Shown: piece after piece, positions 10,471 through 22,078 of the stretch
Layout of the letters: each line of letters opens with the position of its first letter
How positions within the stretch are numbered: the stretch's first letter is position 1
Source of the DNA: Whalleya microplaca
Taxonomy: Eukaryota; Ascomycota; Sordariomycetes; Xylariales; Xylariaceae
Assembly: GCA_022497155.1 (NCBI GenBank)
Contig: MU385792.1
Span: forward strand, 62,001-126,000
Reading direction: 5' to 3'
DNA: 64,000 nt
Position numbers and translations under genes: made by a program
The notes under the pieces: model-generated
Told to the model about the DNA's origin: nothing
What the model saw: only the letters and a program-made list of their open reading frames with translations
The model's database searches: none

Positions 10471-11772
10471 TTACTGTGCAAGCTTCAATTCAGGGTCCTC
10501 GGGTATCTTCAATCCACCTTTGTTCTCGGGCATGATCTGATTGATGATCTGGTCAACTTTCAACTTGCTGATAATGCTCGTAATGGCATGGAAGAGAGTA
10601 ATACCCCAGCCTCTTTTTATCAGCAACAGGTCCGGTATCCCAGGAGCCAGCTTCTGCGCCCTGTCAACATATGGACGCATGATGGTATCGTATGCACGCA
10701 GAGCAGCAGGAACATCATCGCTGTGCCGCATAAGCTCGCCAGCTAGCACATACGCACCCACAAGAGCGAGTGTGGTGCCTAGGCCCGTGACTGGGCTAGG
10801 ACAGTACCCTGAGTCACCGAGCAGTGCCACGCGGCCCTTGTATGCGTGCTCGCACTTGACCTGGCCTATCTCCTGCCCGAAGAAATCCGTTGACTCGTGC
10901 AGACCCTTGATCATGCGTTCCTCCTGCCAGCCGGAATTCTGGAACAAACGCGCAAACGCCTCCTTCTGTGCCTCGACCGGCTGCCGTACTATGGATTTGC
11001 GTACCTTCTCGTCATCCGACCGGTACAGGAAGCACGCCTGCGTGGGGCCACGAGGATTGCCTGACCGAGTGAATATGGTCCGGCACTCGCGGGCGTGATA
11101 CCACCGGGCGAATCCGTCCTCGTCCGGCTGTCGTGGTAGTGTAAAGTACCCGCAAAACACGTTCAATGGCCGGAACATAGCCTCGCCCGCCTTCTCACCG
11201 AACAACATGCGGCGGGTCCGTGATCCTTGGCCATCAGCACCGACCACCAGGTCGTAGCGGCCAGTCTCTCCATCCGAGAACGTCACATTAACGCCGCTGG
11301 CGTCCTGGGTCAACTCCACCACCGATTTATTGAATTCGTAATGTAAACCAGCCACCCCCTCCGTTCCTTGCTGTCCGTCTAGTTCGTTTTTGACGGGATT
11401 TTCACTCTCCTTAAGACTAGCCTGGTATAGCACTTCGACTAGGTCTCCTCGCATGATCTCAAACTCGCTCGTTAACGACTGCTGACCCTTGCCAGAGTCA
11501 TTTACACCGAACACGGCGCGAGTTTTGCCTTTACTATCCATAAATGCCATGCCCTTCTCGGGCACTGTCTTCTCTCTGATGGTATCGATGAGACCTAGCC
11601 GTCGGATTACGTCAATCCCTTGTGCTCGTAGGTCAATTTGCAACCCATTATGCCGCACGCCTGGATAGCGTTCTACAACAGTGATACTATGGCTGGCGTT
11701 TGATCGTTTCAAGAGCAAGGCCAAGGCCGGGCCACCAATGCCTGCGCCGATGATGAGGATCTTGAGTGGCAT
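10471..11772 (-). CDS. FAD-dependent monooxygenase (PF01494 type)
   Basis: A single-exon gene of 433 residues, close to the usual 400-450 for group A flavoprotein hydroxylases. The dinucleotide fold GAGIGG is at residues 9-14, followed by the acidic VVERYPGVR end of strand 2. A mid-protein DLVVGADGQGSRTR is the family's DG motif, binding FAD and NAD(P)H. ALLGDSGYCPSPVTGLGTTLA is the second FAD-binding GD motif. These enzymes hydroxylate aromatic or other substrates using NAD(P)H and O2. The substrate is unknown, and no biosynthetic neighbours are within several kilobases. The C-terminal helix region HAITSIISKL could contact a membrane. Confidence 0.85.
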   Translation of the reverse strand: MPLKILIIGAGIGGPALALLLKRSNASHSITVVERYPGVRHNGLQIDLRAQGIDVIRRLGLIDTIREKTVPEKGMAFMDSKGKTRAVFGVNDSGKGQQSLTSEFEIMRGDLVEVLYQASLKESENPVKNELDGQQGTEGVAGLHYEFNKSVVELTQDASGVNVTFSDGETGRYDLVVGADGQGSRTRRMLFGEKAGEAMFRPLNVFCGYFTLPRQPDEDGFARWYHARECRTIFTRSGNPRGPTQACFLYRSDDEKVRKSIVRQPVEAQKEAFARLFQNSGWQEERMIKGLHESTDFFGQEIGQVKCEHAYKGRVALLGDSGYCPSPVTGLGTTLALVGAYVLAGELMRHSDDVPAALRAYDTIMRPYVDRAQKLAPGIPDLLLIKRGWGITLFHAITSIISKLKVDQIINQIMPENKGGLKIPEDPELKLAQ

Positions 11773-13797
11773 CGTAACGTTTCAGCGCCGAGTTGACTTA
11801 TTATTTGAATTGAATGATAGCAAAATATTCTCACGTATTCAAGGGGTAGGTTAGTTGAGTCACGATAGTGATAGATGGAGTTTTCGATAAACTGTGAAGG
11901 AGTCTCTATCTAAGAAGGGCTTGAAGCGGGACTTTATAGTTATTTTCAAGGCGAATTGCATGCATATATCAAGCTCTAGCACAGCCAATTGTACCGCAAT
12001 CTAGATACTTCATTTGATGGAAACAAAATGCTTTAGGTATCTCGGGATTCGCCATGATGATAGAGCCGAAGACCTTTTCAATCAACATGGATGGTGCTGG
12101 GGGTGGCAACCTATGAAAGCTTGCACATGTTATTCATTATCCGAAATATTCAAGGCAATTAGATAAGATGTGGAAAGTTGGCCGTACAATATTTGCCGTG
12201 TTCAACTTACCCGAGTTGAGCATGGATGATCGGACATAACAAAGACATAACAAACTGCCATTAAGATGGTGCTAAAAGCTATGCACTTCATGTGGGTGTC
12301 CTTTGCATGTGGAGCTATTAAACAACTAAATGCAAGCTCTCGTTGTGTATAGCAAGAGGACAATGCTATCTCAAGTATAACTAAACTATTTTTATGTATG
12401 ATGGTTATGATTCTAGTTTGATACCGTGCAACTATGTCACTCCCGATGAGAACACTAAATCGACAAAGTAGCTATACCGTATTGGTCTCCGCTAAATGTA
12501 CAGTTGGTATACTTATATATACTCTGGACAGTTCCAGTGATTGTTAGTTAGGCCCCCATGGCGATCCTTAAATTTTTCATCCGTACTGCGAGGTTCTGCA
12601 ACCCGAACACCGGCGCTTCTGTCCGATACCCACAGATTCGGCCGGACTTGCGTGGAGCCCGACGGAGATGTTGCAGGAATAGTATTATGGAACAAGCTTT
12701 ATAGGGTAATATAGTTCAATGTCACGCAGACTGGATAGAAGAGTCCCTCAAGAGAGAATTTATAAAGACTGATATACTTACAATATTCTAGTATTGATGC
12801 TTTTAATTGCACTTACGATAAGTATTTGTTCATGAAGGAAGAATACGTAAATTGGGCAAATCAAAGATCGTATATTAACCACATTCAGATCAGTAAGTAG
12901 TTGACGAAATATCTATCCATGTTCTGTTAGGCGGAATACATGCGTTCACATACATTAATCCAGCGAGATTAAGAGCCAGGCATCTTTAACACACCTCTTA
13001 AACGTGACTCTCTCTCAAAGCCTACTTGTATCTTATAACTCCCCACAACATGGGATAAGACTATGTCGATAACTGCGTCTGTAAGAGACTAACTACACAA
13101 AAACATAAAAAGGAATTAATGATCTATATTCACGATAAGTCCGTCGTGAGACAATTGAATCGACAGGTATTTCTCATGAAATATATAGTAATGTCGCATT
13201 TTGGAGTGCCAAGAGGATCCAACTCGTTGCCGAACCAAGTTTGGTTCAGTCTCCACTCGGATCTTATTCCGGCAATGTGACAGATGGCGAGATTTTCTCG
13301 TAGTAGACCAATAGGACGTGCTCAGGTCTTTTTCTTCGGATGAAAACCCCAGGACGATATATCGTGGTTCGGGGGTTTTCAGGTCTAGCACATGTACACT
13401 GTAGAATCGGCCGATTATGATGCGTCGACAGATATAGCTTCATACATAATCTGTACCTTATTGAATAACCGTGCTTGGCGAATGAGATCTGGCGGATCCA
13501 GCCGATGCCGTTCCCGTCTTTCATAATACTACGCTTATTAATACTCCGTACAAACATACTTTCTAGCCGAGTCTGATAAACCAGCCCCCTCCCCCATCAA
13601 ACTCTGTCCAAAAGTTTACTAAGACTACGAGATCATGTGGGTTTTCAGATGTACGAGCGAAGATGTAACTCACCGCTACTTCATATATCAAGTATGTTCA
13701 AGAGGAATAGGATTAGAAATCAGAATCAAGGAAGTACACAGGTGGCAGGTCGGCTGCCTGGCTGCAACTCACAAATTCGTAGCAACCTCTAAATTTG
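11773..13797. other. Intergenic region, no gene recognised
   Basis: AT-rich with a more GC-rich island at about 12540-12670 and another at 13200-13400. Overlapping open frames there (12513-12695, 13116-13557, all minus) have no recognisable domain. They may be remnants of decayed genes or transposons. Confidence 0.35.
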
Positions 13798-15268
13798 TCA
13801 TCCTAACCAAGAAGATTCAGCTCTAGTGTGTAGCCGGCCTTGGAATCTCAACCTGGTCCTCTCCTCGGTAATTCTAAATACTTCAGGAAACCAAGATGCC
13901 AGCTCTACGTCGTCACGACCTCCCACCATGGCCGCGAGGGCGCGGGCGCACATCCAGCATAAAACCATTCCGTGTCCCTGGAAGCTACAGGACACCCAAA
14001 GATCCTTTTCGCCCGGTATTTCGCCCACGAACGGGAATCCATCAGGACTGTACCCCATGATGCCCGTCCACGTCTTGCGGATTCGGCCGTCCGAGTTATC
14101 CTGGCCCCAATTATCTCCGAAATATTGCGGCAAACTACCATGAAGGGCCTGAACGATTATTTTATTAAAATCAGTGTCGTCCGTCGTTCCGTACTCCTCG
14201 AGCCCATCCTCAGGGGCCTTAGTTAGGCCACCGCCAATGACAATGTCTCCTTCAAATTGTGACCCCTTGGGGCGCGAAATCATGTAGTCGTAGCCATTTT
14301 CATAGATGAAGCTGTACGTTGCAGCCAGCCCGGACTTGGGCATATTAATCCCGGGCCTCTGCGCCGTGACATGTCCACGCAAGGGGACGATCGCCCCCTG
14401 GAATCCCTTCCACAAGTGTGCGGTATAGCCATTCGTAGCTAGGACGATTTTTCGCGCGACAATTGAGCCCCTGGCGGTCTCTACCTGCCAGCCACCACTA
14501 CCAAGCCTCTCCAACTTCAAAGCAGGCGTGTTTGTCTGCAGGTTGAGCCCCTTCTTCAGGCATAACTTCAGTACACCGATGCCGAATTTGTAAGCACTTA
14601 AACTCCCCGCTTCATACGATATCCCACCACAGACGCCTTCATTTCCCCCTTTACCACAGTAAAATCTCTCTCGCACTTCTTCTGGGCTGTGGATGGTGTA
14701 TATGGAGGCATCGTCGCCAGGCATCGCATCTTGCATTGCTTTGACAGCGCGTTGATCGAGCTCCCATTGCGCGGCATCGTATATCACATCGACGGTGTCG
14801 CAAGGGTTGCTGTCACACTCGATTCCATGTTCCCTCGCAAATGCGTGCACGGCGCGGATGTTAGCTAGCTCGAGACGGGCGATCTTCGAGGCCATGGCTG
14901 TGCCATGATTTTTCTCGTGGTCTAGGAAAGATCGATAGGATGCTGCTTTGGTGTGCCCGCCTGTGCAGTCTATGGTCAGCATAGGGTTAGCATTTGAGGT
15001 GCAACGCGACAACCGCACCATTCCGTCCGGTAGCACCCGAGCACGCCTGTCGGGCTTCCAGCATCACAATATCTTGAGCGCCATTGTCCAGGAGATTGAA
15101 AGCCACTGCAGCCCCGGTGATTCCGCTACCAATGATGACAGTATCTGCCTTCTCCGGGAGCGAGTCCGTCGAACGCAGGTCGGCTATCTCGTCGGGCTGA
15201 AGCTGCCAGAAGCTTTCGGTAGGGTTATCCCTTGGTAGAGTAACCGGAATCAATACCCGTTGATCCAT
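13798..15268 (-). CDS. DAO-type FAD-dependent oxidoreductase
   Basis: Two exons, 15019-15268 and 13798-14960, give 470 residues. The 58-nt intron (14961-15018; GTGCGG...CACAG, phase 1) falls inside the conserved ATGRNGGH motif, and splicing rebuilds it exactly. The FAD fold GSGITG is at residues 47-52. The C-terminal MGYSPDGFPFVGEIPG and FQGHGM motifs are those of the DAO superfamily (PF01266), which oxidises amines or amino acids such as glycine, sarcosine or gamma-glutamyl-polyamines with release of H2O2. The N-terminal extension (WQLQPDEIADLRS) is typical of fungal PuuB-like members. There is no PTS1-like tripeptide at the C-terminus (it ends SSWLG). The exact substrate is not inferable. 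Confidence 0.88.
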
Positions 15269-17961
15269 TGATGGAGACGTCTAACAGCAATCGGCAATTG
15301 CGTATCTTGGGTGGAATGGGAACGGAGCATTCATACTACATGGGCGTCTCCAGCGATATAGCAGTGGTAGAGTACAACCGTGAAATTTGGCTCCCTTGAG
15401 GTCAGAGACCTGCAATAGGTTCACTGCAGTAGTTATATAAATATATCTACGATCTCGTAATAGAAATGACGTCGTGCTGTTTCTAAACACCAGGATTATC
15501 GCGCAGATATAAGTATGACTTGACGTTGTAAGATAAGAGCTCAATTAGCTATTCAGATCGGCGCATGCCGAAAACATATGTCCACAATAAGCCAGCCCAC
15601 TATACAGTGAGAACACGGTATGGAGTATATTGATCGTGACTGGTGGAAGGTGAATTATTCTGTGCTGATAGGTGCAATTCCTAAGCCTTAGGAGTGCTAG
15701 CGCTAGTACGTCTCGCACTACTTCTTCAGTACTCTTAGCCATTTAGTATTCCTGTTACCAAAAGTGTAACAAATCAGATATAGTCGATAGATTCAGTTGT
15801 AGCGTCAGTAAAGAGAAGAATTGATCCCTGTCCTCGTGAATTTCTATAAATATTGTTGAAATAGAGGCAGTTTATGAGTATCGTAGTAGTCATTATTAGG
15901 AAGTTATCGCATCCAAGCTAAAGGAGGGTAATAAGATTGCGGCTTAGTAGCGTCATAGTCACAATTATTACTTATTCTGTATTGTGGAATAATAGTTGTC
16001 TAATAAGGGTTAATAAAATTCAAACACACGTGTTCTCTTATCTTATCTAATCTAACTCTTAACGAGAAATCAATTTTTTGTTCATAGTCTAAGCTACGAC
16101 CACCGTGATAATAACGAATTTCACTGTGAAAATAGCCGTCTCGTTTTTTTCGTGTATCTTCGACTTGCAAACGTAAAGTTTTGTAGTCTTTCCCCGTCTC
16201 TTCTCTTCCGCTTCGGGGTCCAGTTGGTAGAATTGCAAATGTGCTCGATATATTGCAGGCTAAGTTCGATAGGCTCCGCCGTCCGGGCCTTGGCTTCAGA
16301 CTGGCGCGCCGCAAACGCGTAGGTATATATCCAGTGAGGCAGCCTCCTCCGAAAGTCCGCGGCAGTCGGCAGGGTGCTGTAAGGCGAACCGCGCAAAGTC
16401 GCTGATCGCGTGGGCGGCCTGAATCATGCGTTCGTTCATAAAGCTGCCAATCTCCGCTTCGGCGACCTCCCAAAGGTAGCGGTGAAACGGTCTGAGGGAT
16501 TTGGGGTGGCAAGCCACCTGTTGCCTTAGACAAGGATGCTATGGTATACAAAGAAATTTGGGGTGGGAATCCCGAGAAGACATTGATATTAGAAGTGAGT
16601 TCCTGGAAGCTTTAAATAGGCCGACAAAGCGAAAAACAACATGGTGCCGCTAAGAACCTACCTAGCTTAGCAACACTGCTATACGGCTTTCATAGTAAGC
16701 TTTTACCGGACTTTATAGAAAGGACTATGCTAGTTTGACCAAAGGGATGCCTAAATACCTAAGCATTTAGCAAAGTTAAATTTAAAGATTATACTCAGTC
16801 TCAGGTTTTCATAGCTTTTTTTTCTCCAGCGTTGAACGGGTGAGCTAGTGATAGGTAAGACGCCAAGTGAAAGGTTTTAAGATTTTCGTATCTACTTAGT
16901 AGGGCGATGAAGTGAATATATTACTTTTAGCTAGGTAGTGTAGTCTGGTAGGTGGATGTTGTATCAATGATAAGGTAGTCACCACACATAGCCACACCTC
17001 CCCAGGCAGCTCCGCAGGAGTGCCCGCCCCATAGACCTTATGAAGCTTGCCACTGGTTTCTAGTTTAACTCCGCATTTCCATCGTGGCTTCTAAGAGATT
17101 CTATAGATGAAGGCTGTACCTACTCTCACCAAAATGCAATGTGGCGACTCTTGTTTATACATAATACCTACGAGAAATGGGTCACATATTGTCTTTTCTT
17201 GCTGTACGCCTAGCTATACATATAGGACTGAAGTAGGCGAGAACATGTGAATAGGACAAGAAATGCATCGAGAAATTTCTGTATATATCCTCCTTCGCCC
17301 CTATCCTGATGATCCTCAATAGGCATTGAGGGCGTTGAATGCTCTTGCCCGAACTCCCAATGGTATTATTTTCAATGTAGCGCTATGAAGAGGACTATAA
17401 TGCACAAGATTCTATTTAGTTTATTAGAACCCTAGTGGTATTAGCCGTTGGAGGTATCTGTAAGCTATGAACAAGGATGAGTGAGCCATAACCCTAGTAT
17501 AACCCTCGCAACTGTTAGTTGCTGTATGCGTCTTTTCTACCTTAATTTCACACGGACTAGATATTTATTCTACTCCGTTGACTGCAGGCACCCTGAGTCA
17601 TTGAGGAATTTGAAATATTAATCGAAGTCGGGCTCGAAAGGAGATTAAAAGTGGAAGTTCGGAGTGCACTCTTCGTGTACCATACGATTGATATTGGAGT
17701 TGTCAAGGGAGTTTGGTTATAAATAGCTGAAGTAAAATATAATTGAATAATAGTGTATAGAATTTAGTTGCAATGATTAGATCAAGGGTGAGTGCGCTGA
17801 TAATAGTCAGGGGTAGAGTAACGCCAAGGAGTTTACGCATCATGAACTTCTATGGTAAAGGGAAATCCGACCACACAATTATGAAGTATGTGTTGAAAAT
17901 GTTCATTATTACTACTCGATTAAAAACTATCTCTATGCATTTTTTAGAGGCATAGGTACAC
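15269..17961. other. Long intergenic region with a decayed coding-like patch
   Basis: No intact gene over 2.7 kb. The only coding-like patch is at 16121-16517 (listed separately). The rest is AT-rich with many stops in all frames. Confidence 0.45.
16121..16517 (-). pseudogene. Possible decayed gene fragment
   Basis: A GC-richer island in an AT-rich region. One frame reads FHRYLWEVAEAEIGSFMNER and then HAISDFARFALQHPADC before a stop. A second, overlapping frame continues as RRRLPHWIYTYAFAARQ. The composition looks coding, but no start or splice-consistent single frame can be built, so a frameshifted remnant is likely. The family is not recognised. Confidence 0.25.
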
Positions 17962-20310
17962 TCACTTCTCACCTTGAAACCATGACTTCGCTCTTCTTGT
18001 CCACTGATGCGACAGGGTCTCGCTCGTCCGGATCTTCTCGCGGTACAGAAGCTCTGTCATGAACTTATACAAGTACGTAGTGGCACCGTGATAGCTGATA
18101 CCATGATCACTATCTGTGAAGGTACGCCACTGCATCTTGATAGGTGGGACACCAGCGCCAACCAATAAATCCACAAGCGCGGCAGTGTTCTGGTAGTGCA
18201 CATTGTCGTCACCAAGGCCGTGCATGATGGAGAAGCCGCCGGCGATGTTCTTGAAGCCCTCCGTCTTGCGCACCGCCGTCTTATTGTACCCATCGGGGTT
18301 TTGCTGAGACGTCTTCATGTACCGCTCCGTGTACATGCTGTCGTAGAACCTCCAGTCGCTCACGGGCGCCACGATCAGGCCCAGCGTGAACAACCCCGAG
18401 TCTGCCTCCACGACCTTCGCAGAGAGATATCCCCCGAAGGACCACCCGAAGATGCCGATCTTCTCCGTGTCAATGAATGAATTTCGCGAGGAGAGCTCCT
18501 GCGCCGCCCAGATCTGGTCCTCGGCTTCAAACTCGCCTACATGGGAGGCAACTAATGATCGGAATGCTCGGCCCTTGTAACCTGTGCCTCGATTGTCTAC
18601 TGTGTAAGTAATAAACTCAAGTTCGGGATCGGATGAGATGTACGTGGTCCAGCCGATTGATTGAAAGGACTTGGATATCTCTTGTGATCCGGGACCTCCG
18701 TATGGCGTGAAAAGCACAGGATATTTCTTCGCGGGGTCAAAATTTGGCGGGAGTCGCTCCATCACGTTCAAACTGTAGCCATCGGGGTGATCGAGAGTAA
18801 AGTACGTGATGTTCGGAAGGCTGTACTCTTGAATCCGGTTCCACAGCACCTCGTTTGATGTGATGGTTCGGAGGGGCGTCGAGGTATCGTTGGCTGCGTA
18901 TAACTCTTGGTATGGCACATCAGGACCTCGGTAGCTGAGAATGTAGTACCCGCCACCCGAGGAAAACGATGCCGACCACACAGCTGGGACAGTGTCATCT
19001 ACTAGTGCTTTTGATTCTAACGTGGAATATGAAACCGAATACACGTGTCGTTCAGTGCTGTCCGCTTGAGTTGACGTGTAATAGATCAACTTATGATCGG
19101 TGTCGACCTTAAGGACGCTGTCTACCTCCCACTCGCCTTGCGTGAGAGCGGTGGCACCCGACCCATCAACAGCGTACAGATAGAGGTGTTGCCAACCTGA
19201 CTCATCTGAGACATCAAGGTAATAATCGCTCGTAGAGTTATCGAGGGGCCCGACGAACTTTATACCAAGGTTGTTATCAAGCCATCCATCACTGCCATCT
19301 CGCTCACGGACAACTTTGCTAGTAATCTCATCACCAATGTCAACTCGAACATGTCTTGACGTATCCTGCACGCGATTGAAAGCACGGTAGATGAGACTTC
19401 CATGCTTGGAATTGACCCATGAAATCTCGCCAATTACCAAATCGTCAGCAGGGAACGCATCAATAGGCACCGGCACTGTCTCGAGACTTCCGACTCTCAG
19501 AAGCGTTAGTGACACAGTTGGGTTAGTCGTGCCGACTTTGGGATATCTCAAGTATAGCTCTTTGGGATACACAGGTGCGATTTCCTGATTGTCCATGAAA
19601 TATTGCACCGTGAAGGTCTCGACACCCGTTTCATTGAAGCTCAGGTATGCGAGCACCTCCCCATCGGGCGAGAACCAGATTGCAGAGCGGCCACCGAAGA
19701 TCTCCTCTTCGTACACCCAATCCGGTACCCCGTTGAACTTGTCTGCAGAACCATCCTTCGTAATTTGCGAGATAGTGCCGTTCTTGCTTAAATATAGGTT
19801 GTTGCCGCGCACGAAGGCGATCGCATCGCCTGCCGGCGCGAACTCGGCGTACTGGATGTCGCCCACCTGATCCTCCACCAGTGGTGTCAACTCACCCGAC
19901 TTGACGTCTAGAATTGAATAGTCCGCAAAGTATGAGTGGCGATACTGTTTCGTGTAATTGGTCGAGAACAGAACCTTGCTCAAGTCGGAACGGATCCAAA
20001 TCTCCCTCGTATCAGACGGAATGAGATCCGCAGCAACGAATGTCGAATTCTCGCCTGTGATGAAGTTCTCTAGGATCAACGAGCCGTCACCGCTGCGGTA
20101 GATATATTCACCATCTTCACCGCCGGAGAGCCAGCTGACAGACGTAGAACTTGCGCCAAATGGGTTGCTAACCATAGTCTCGTTCCATGTTAGGATCTTC
20201 TCGCCATTGCCGGTTGGTTGATGAGGCTGGCGCGCTGGCTCAATGGCAATCGCTGAATGCAGCAGCGTCGCTCCAGCTAGGAACAAGGTTGAGATCTTCA
20301 TGACAGGCAA
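17962..20310 (-). CDS. dpp4: Secreted dipeptidyl peptidase IV (S9B serine protease)
   Basis: A single exon of 782 residues, the normal length for fungal extracellular DPP IV, which removes X-Pro or X-Ala dipeptides from peptide N-termini. The N-terminal signal peptide is about residues 1-22 (MPVMKISTLFLAGATLLHSA). The beta-propeller domain is about 40-500 and carries DWVYEEEIFGG, the Glu pair that holds the substrate amino terminus. The C-terminal alpha/beta hydrolase has the catalytic triad Ser624 (GWSFGGY), Asp701 (GLGDDNVHYQ) and His736 (SDHGISYHG), with spacing almost as in human DPP4. Several N-x-S/T sites fit secretion. There is no C-terminal membrane anchor. Its likely role is extracellular peptide digestion or host-protein processing. 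The gene stands alone. Confidence 0.95.
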   Translation of the reverse strand: MPVMKISTLFLAGATLLHSAIAIEPARQPHQPTGNGEKILTWNETMVSNPFGASSTSVSWLSGGEDGEYIYRSGDGSLILENFITGENSTFVAADLIPSDTREIWIRSDLSKVLFSTNYTKQYRHSYFADYSILDVKSGELTPLVEDQVGDIQYAEFAPAGDAIAFVRGNNLYLSKNGTISQITKDGSADKFNGVPDWVYEEEIFGGRSAIWFSPDGEVLAYLSFNETGVETFTVQYFMDNQEIAPVYPKELYLRYPKVGTTNPTVSLTLLRVGSLETVPVPIDAFPADDLVIGEISWVNSKHGSLIYRAFNRVQDTSRHVRVDIGDEITSKVVRERDGSDGWLDNNLGIKFVGPLDNSTSDYYLDVSDESGWQHLYLYAVDGSGATALTQGEWEVDSVLKVDTDHKLIYYTSTQADSTERHVYSVSYSTLESKALVDDTVPAVWSASFSSGGGYYILSYRGPDVPYQELYAANDTSTPLRTITSNEVLWNRIQEYSLPNITYFTLDHPDGYSLNVMERLPPNFDPAKKYPVLFTPYGGPGSQEISKSFQSIGWTTYISSDPELEFITYTVDNRGTGYKGRAFRSLVASHVGEFEAEDQIWAAQELSSRNSFIDTEKIGIFGWSFGGYLSAKVVEADSGLFTLGLIVAPVSDWRFYDSMYTERYMKTSQQNPDGYNKTAVRKTEGFKNIAGGFSIMHGLGDDNVHYQNTAALVDLLVGAGVPPIKMQWRTFTDSDHGISYHGATTYLYKFMTELLYREKIRTSETLSHQWTRRAKSWFQGEK

Positions 20311-21373
20311 CTTGATCTTTTCATCTACTCACTGCGGAGGTACCGGCAGGAACCAAGTCAATGAATGTCCAAGAGCCAAAACGAGAGAAAGAAAGTGATA
20401 TCCTTGGAAGTAAGGCTTGGCATAATAAATTGCGATTGCGTCCATTACTCTTTATATCAATGTCGACGTGCCTTGCGTGCTCGGCAAAGTTCAATCACGA
20501 TAACTACTGTGCAACCTAATGCTACCGCGGGGAAGCTGGGAAGATGGCCTAGAAGGCCAGAACCACTTAACGTACTGTAAGGATCCCTTGGTTTTCCTTA
20601 TTGCCTTCCCATCTGAGAAGCTTAGACTAGCGCTACAGGGCCTTTGTCGGCTTGGCAAACGGTTGAAGCTGGGATGTCACCTCTGGACGCCGGCTAGGCA
20701 ATGAAGACCACCCAATAGCATTATACGGTATATTACGAGAGTTGGATAAGATAGGTTAGCACGGGATCCGAACTGCCGGATCGATCATGACATGAATCGA
20801 TTGAGTCTATGCCACTCAATTGCGTATGATTTTAAGTTTCCTAGTTATATCATGTGATGTCGCATGATCGTGAAGAAGAGATAGTTGCAGGCCAGTATAT
20901 ATAAACTTGTTTTGTTTTTACAAGACAACTGCGGCTGTTACAGCATTAGCAACCACTATCAATGTTTTACAGCGCATGTTGATACTATACTTATGGTGTT
21001 TGGGGCGATGACAGGGGCTTTACATCCTTGAGGGGTCACCTAATTTTACGTCGGTTAATTGGCAACCCCTACACTAGGTAGGTACTTAACTAAATAGGAC
21101 ATATACCATGATATGTGAGAATAGTATGAGACGTGAAGTCTGTCCGCCTACTGAGATTTAAGCTGTCACTCGTGAATGATAGGATAGACTGGTGATATTA
21201 AAGAAGAGTGCATGATTAGAAATTGAGTTCGCGAGTGCCAATCCATGATGACGCCCCACAGCGCTACACGATCAAGTCCTGGAAGTAAAAATAATAAACA
21301 CAATGAAGACGTTCAATGAGTAGGATGCAAGTTAGTCAGGTAAAAGGATTCAGATTCATCGATAGTATCTAGA
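20311..21373. other. Intergenic region upstream of dpp4
   Basis: Nothing recognised beyond the expected promoter. Short frames at 20365-20704 show no motif. Confidence 0.4.
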
Positions 21374-22078
21374 TTACCCAATTATCTTGCTTGCCTTGCT
21401 GAGAGTGTAAAGCAAGTGTCCATGATTCTTGGCAAGTACTTCTCGGAGAGCAGATACTAGCTCTGAGACTGCATGAACAGTGTCCTGAGTTTCTGCATAG
21501 TCCAGACCATCGACAATACAGAGGATTCTTCTCCCTTTGAGATCAAGCGCTGGCAGTGCCTTCAAGATCTTGAGCCCAGCATCAAAGCTACCTTCCCGCC
21601 TTCTCATGAAGGTGACGAAGTTTTGCGAAGTGATATCCCCGCATACCTCAAATTCGTCAGGTACGAGAGTGATCATATTATAAATAAGTGAGGCTATAAG
21701 TTGTATCAAGATCTTCCATGGCTCTCTTGGTGAGCCTTTGACATAAACCCTGAGGACAATGTCGTTCGGGTTCCGCACGCGTAGGAATTTGGCAAATTCT
21801 CTTCCCGCAAAACTTGCGGAATAATTATGCCCGATACCGTTGAGTACATTGACATCTGGGGTATCCTTTAGGAACCTCTCAATAAGGCGTTGCTGAAGGC
21901 GATTATTATAAAGGTCTTGGGGAAATTGTTTGCCAGAATCGTAACCTCCTCTATCCTGGAGGCCTTCCCAGTGGTCAACACATAAGAGGGCCACATCCAT
22001 GCCTTCTGCCATTTTGGTCAGTTGCTTCTTCGTCATAGTCTTAGACTTAAAGACTCTTCTGAATGATGTTATAGACAT
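21374..22078 (-). CDS. Hypothetical protein with a STAND-like Walker B motif, no P-loop
   Basis: An open frame of 234 residues. The segment RRILCIVDGLDYAE (about residues 185-200) resembles the Walker B/DEcE region of fungal NACHT/STAND NTPases (usually hhhhVDALDEC). The preceding PREPWKILIQLIASLIYNM is like the helix after a P-loop, and SALREVLAKN like the helix after Walker B. No GxxGxGK[ST] Walker A is present in this frame or obviously just upstream. It may be a truncated STAND gene, a non-nucleotide-binding relative, or the 3' part of a longer spliced gene. The N-terminus (KKQLTKMAEGMDVALLCVDHWEG) is unrecognised. Confidence 0.5.
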   Translation of the reverse strand: MSITSFRRVFKSKTMTKKQLTKMAEGMDVALLCVDHWEGLQDRGGYDSGKQFPQDLYNNRLQQRLIERFLKDTPDVNVLNGIGHNYSASFAGREFAKFLRVRNPNDIVLRVYVKGSPREPWKILIQLIASLIYNMITLVPDEFEVCGDITSQNFVTFMRRREGSFDAGLKILKALPALDLKGRRILCIVDGLDYAETQDTVHAVSELVSALREVLAKNHGHLLYTLSKASKIIG

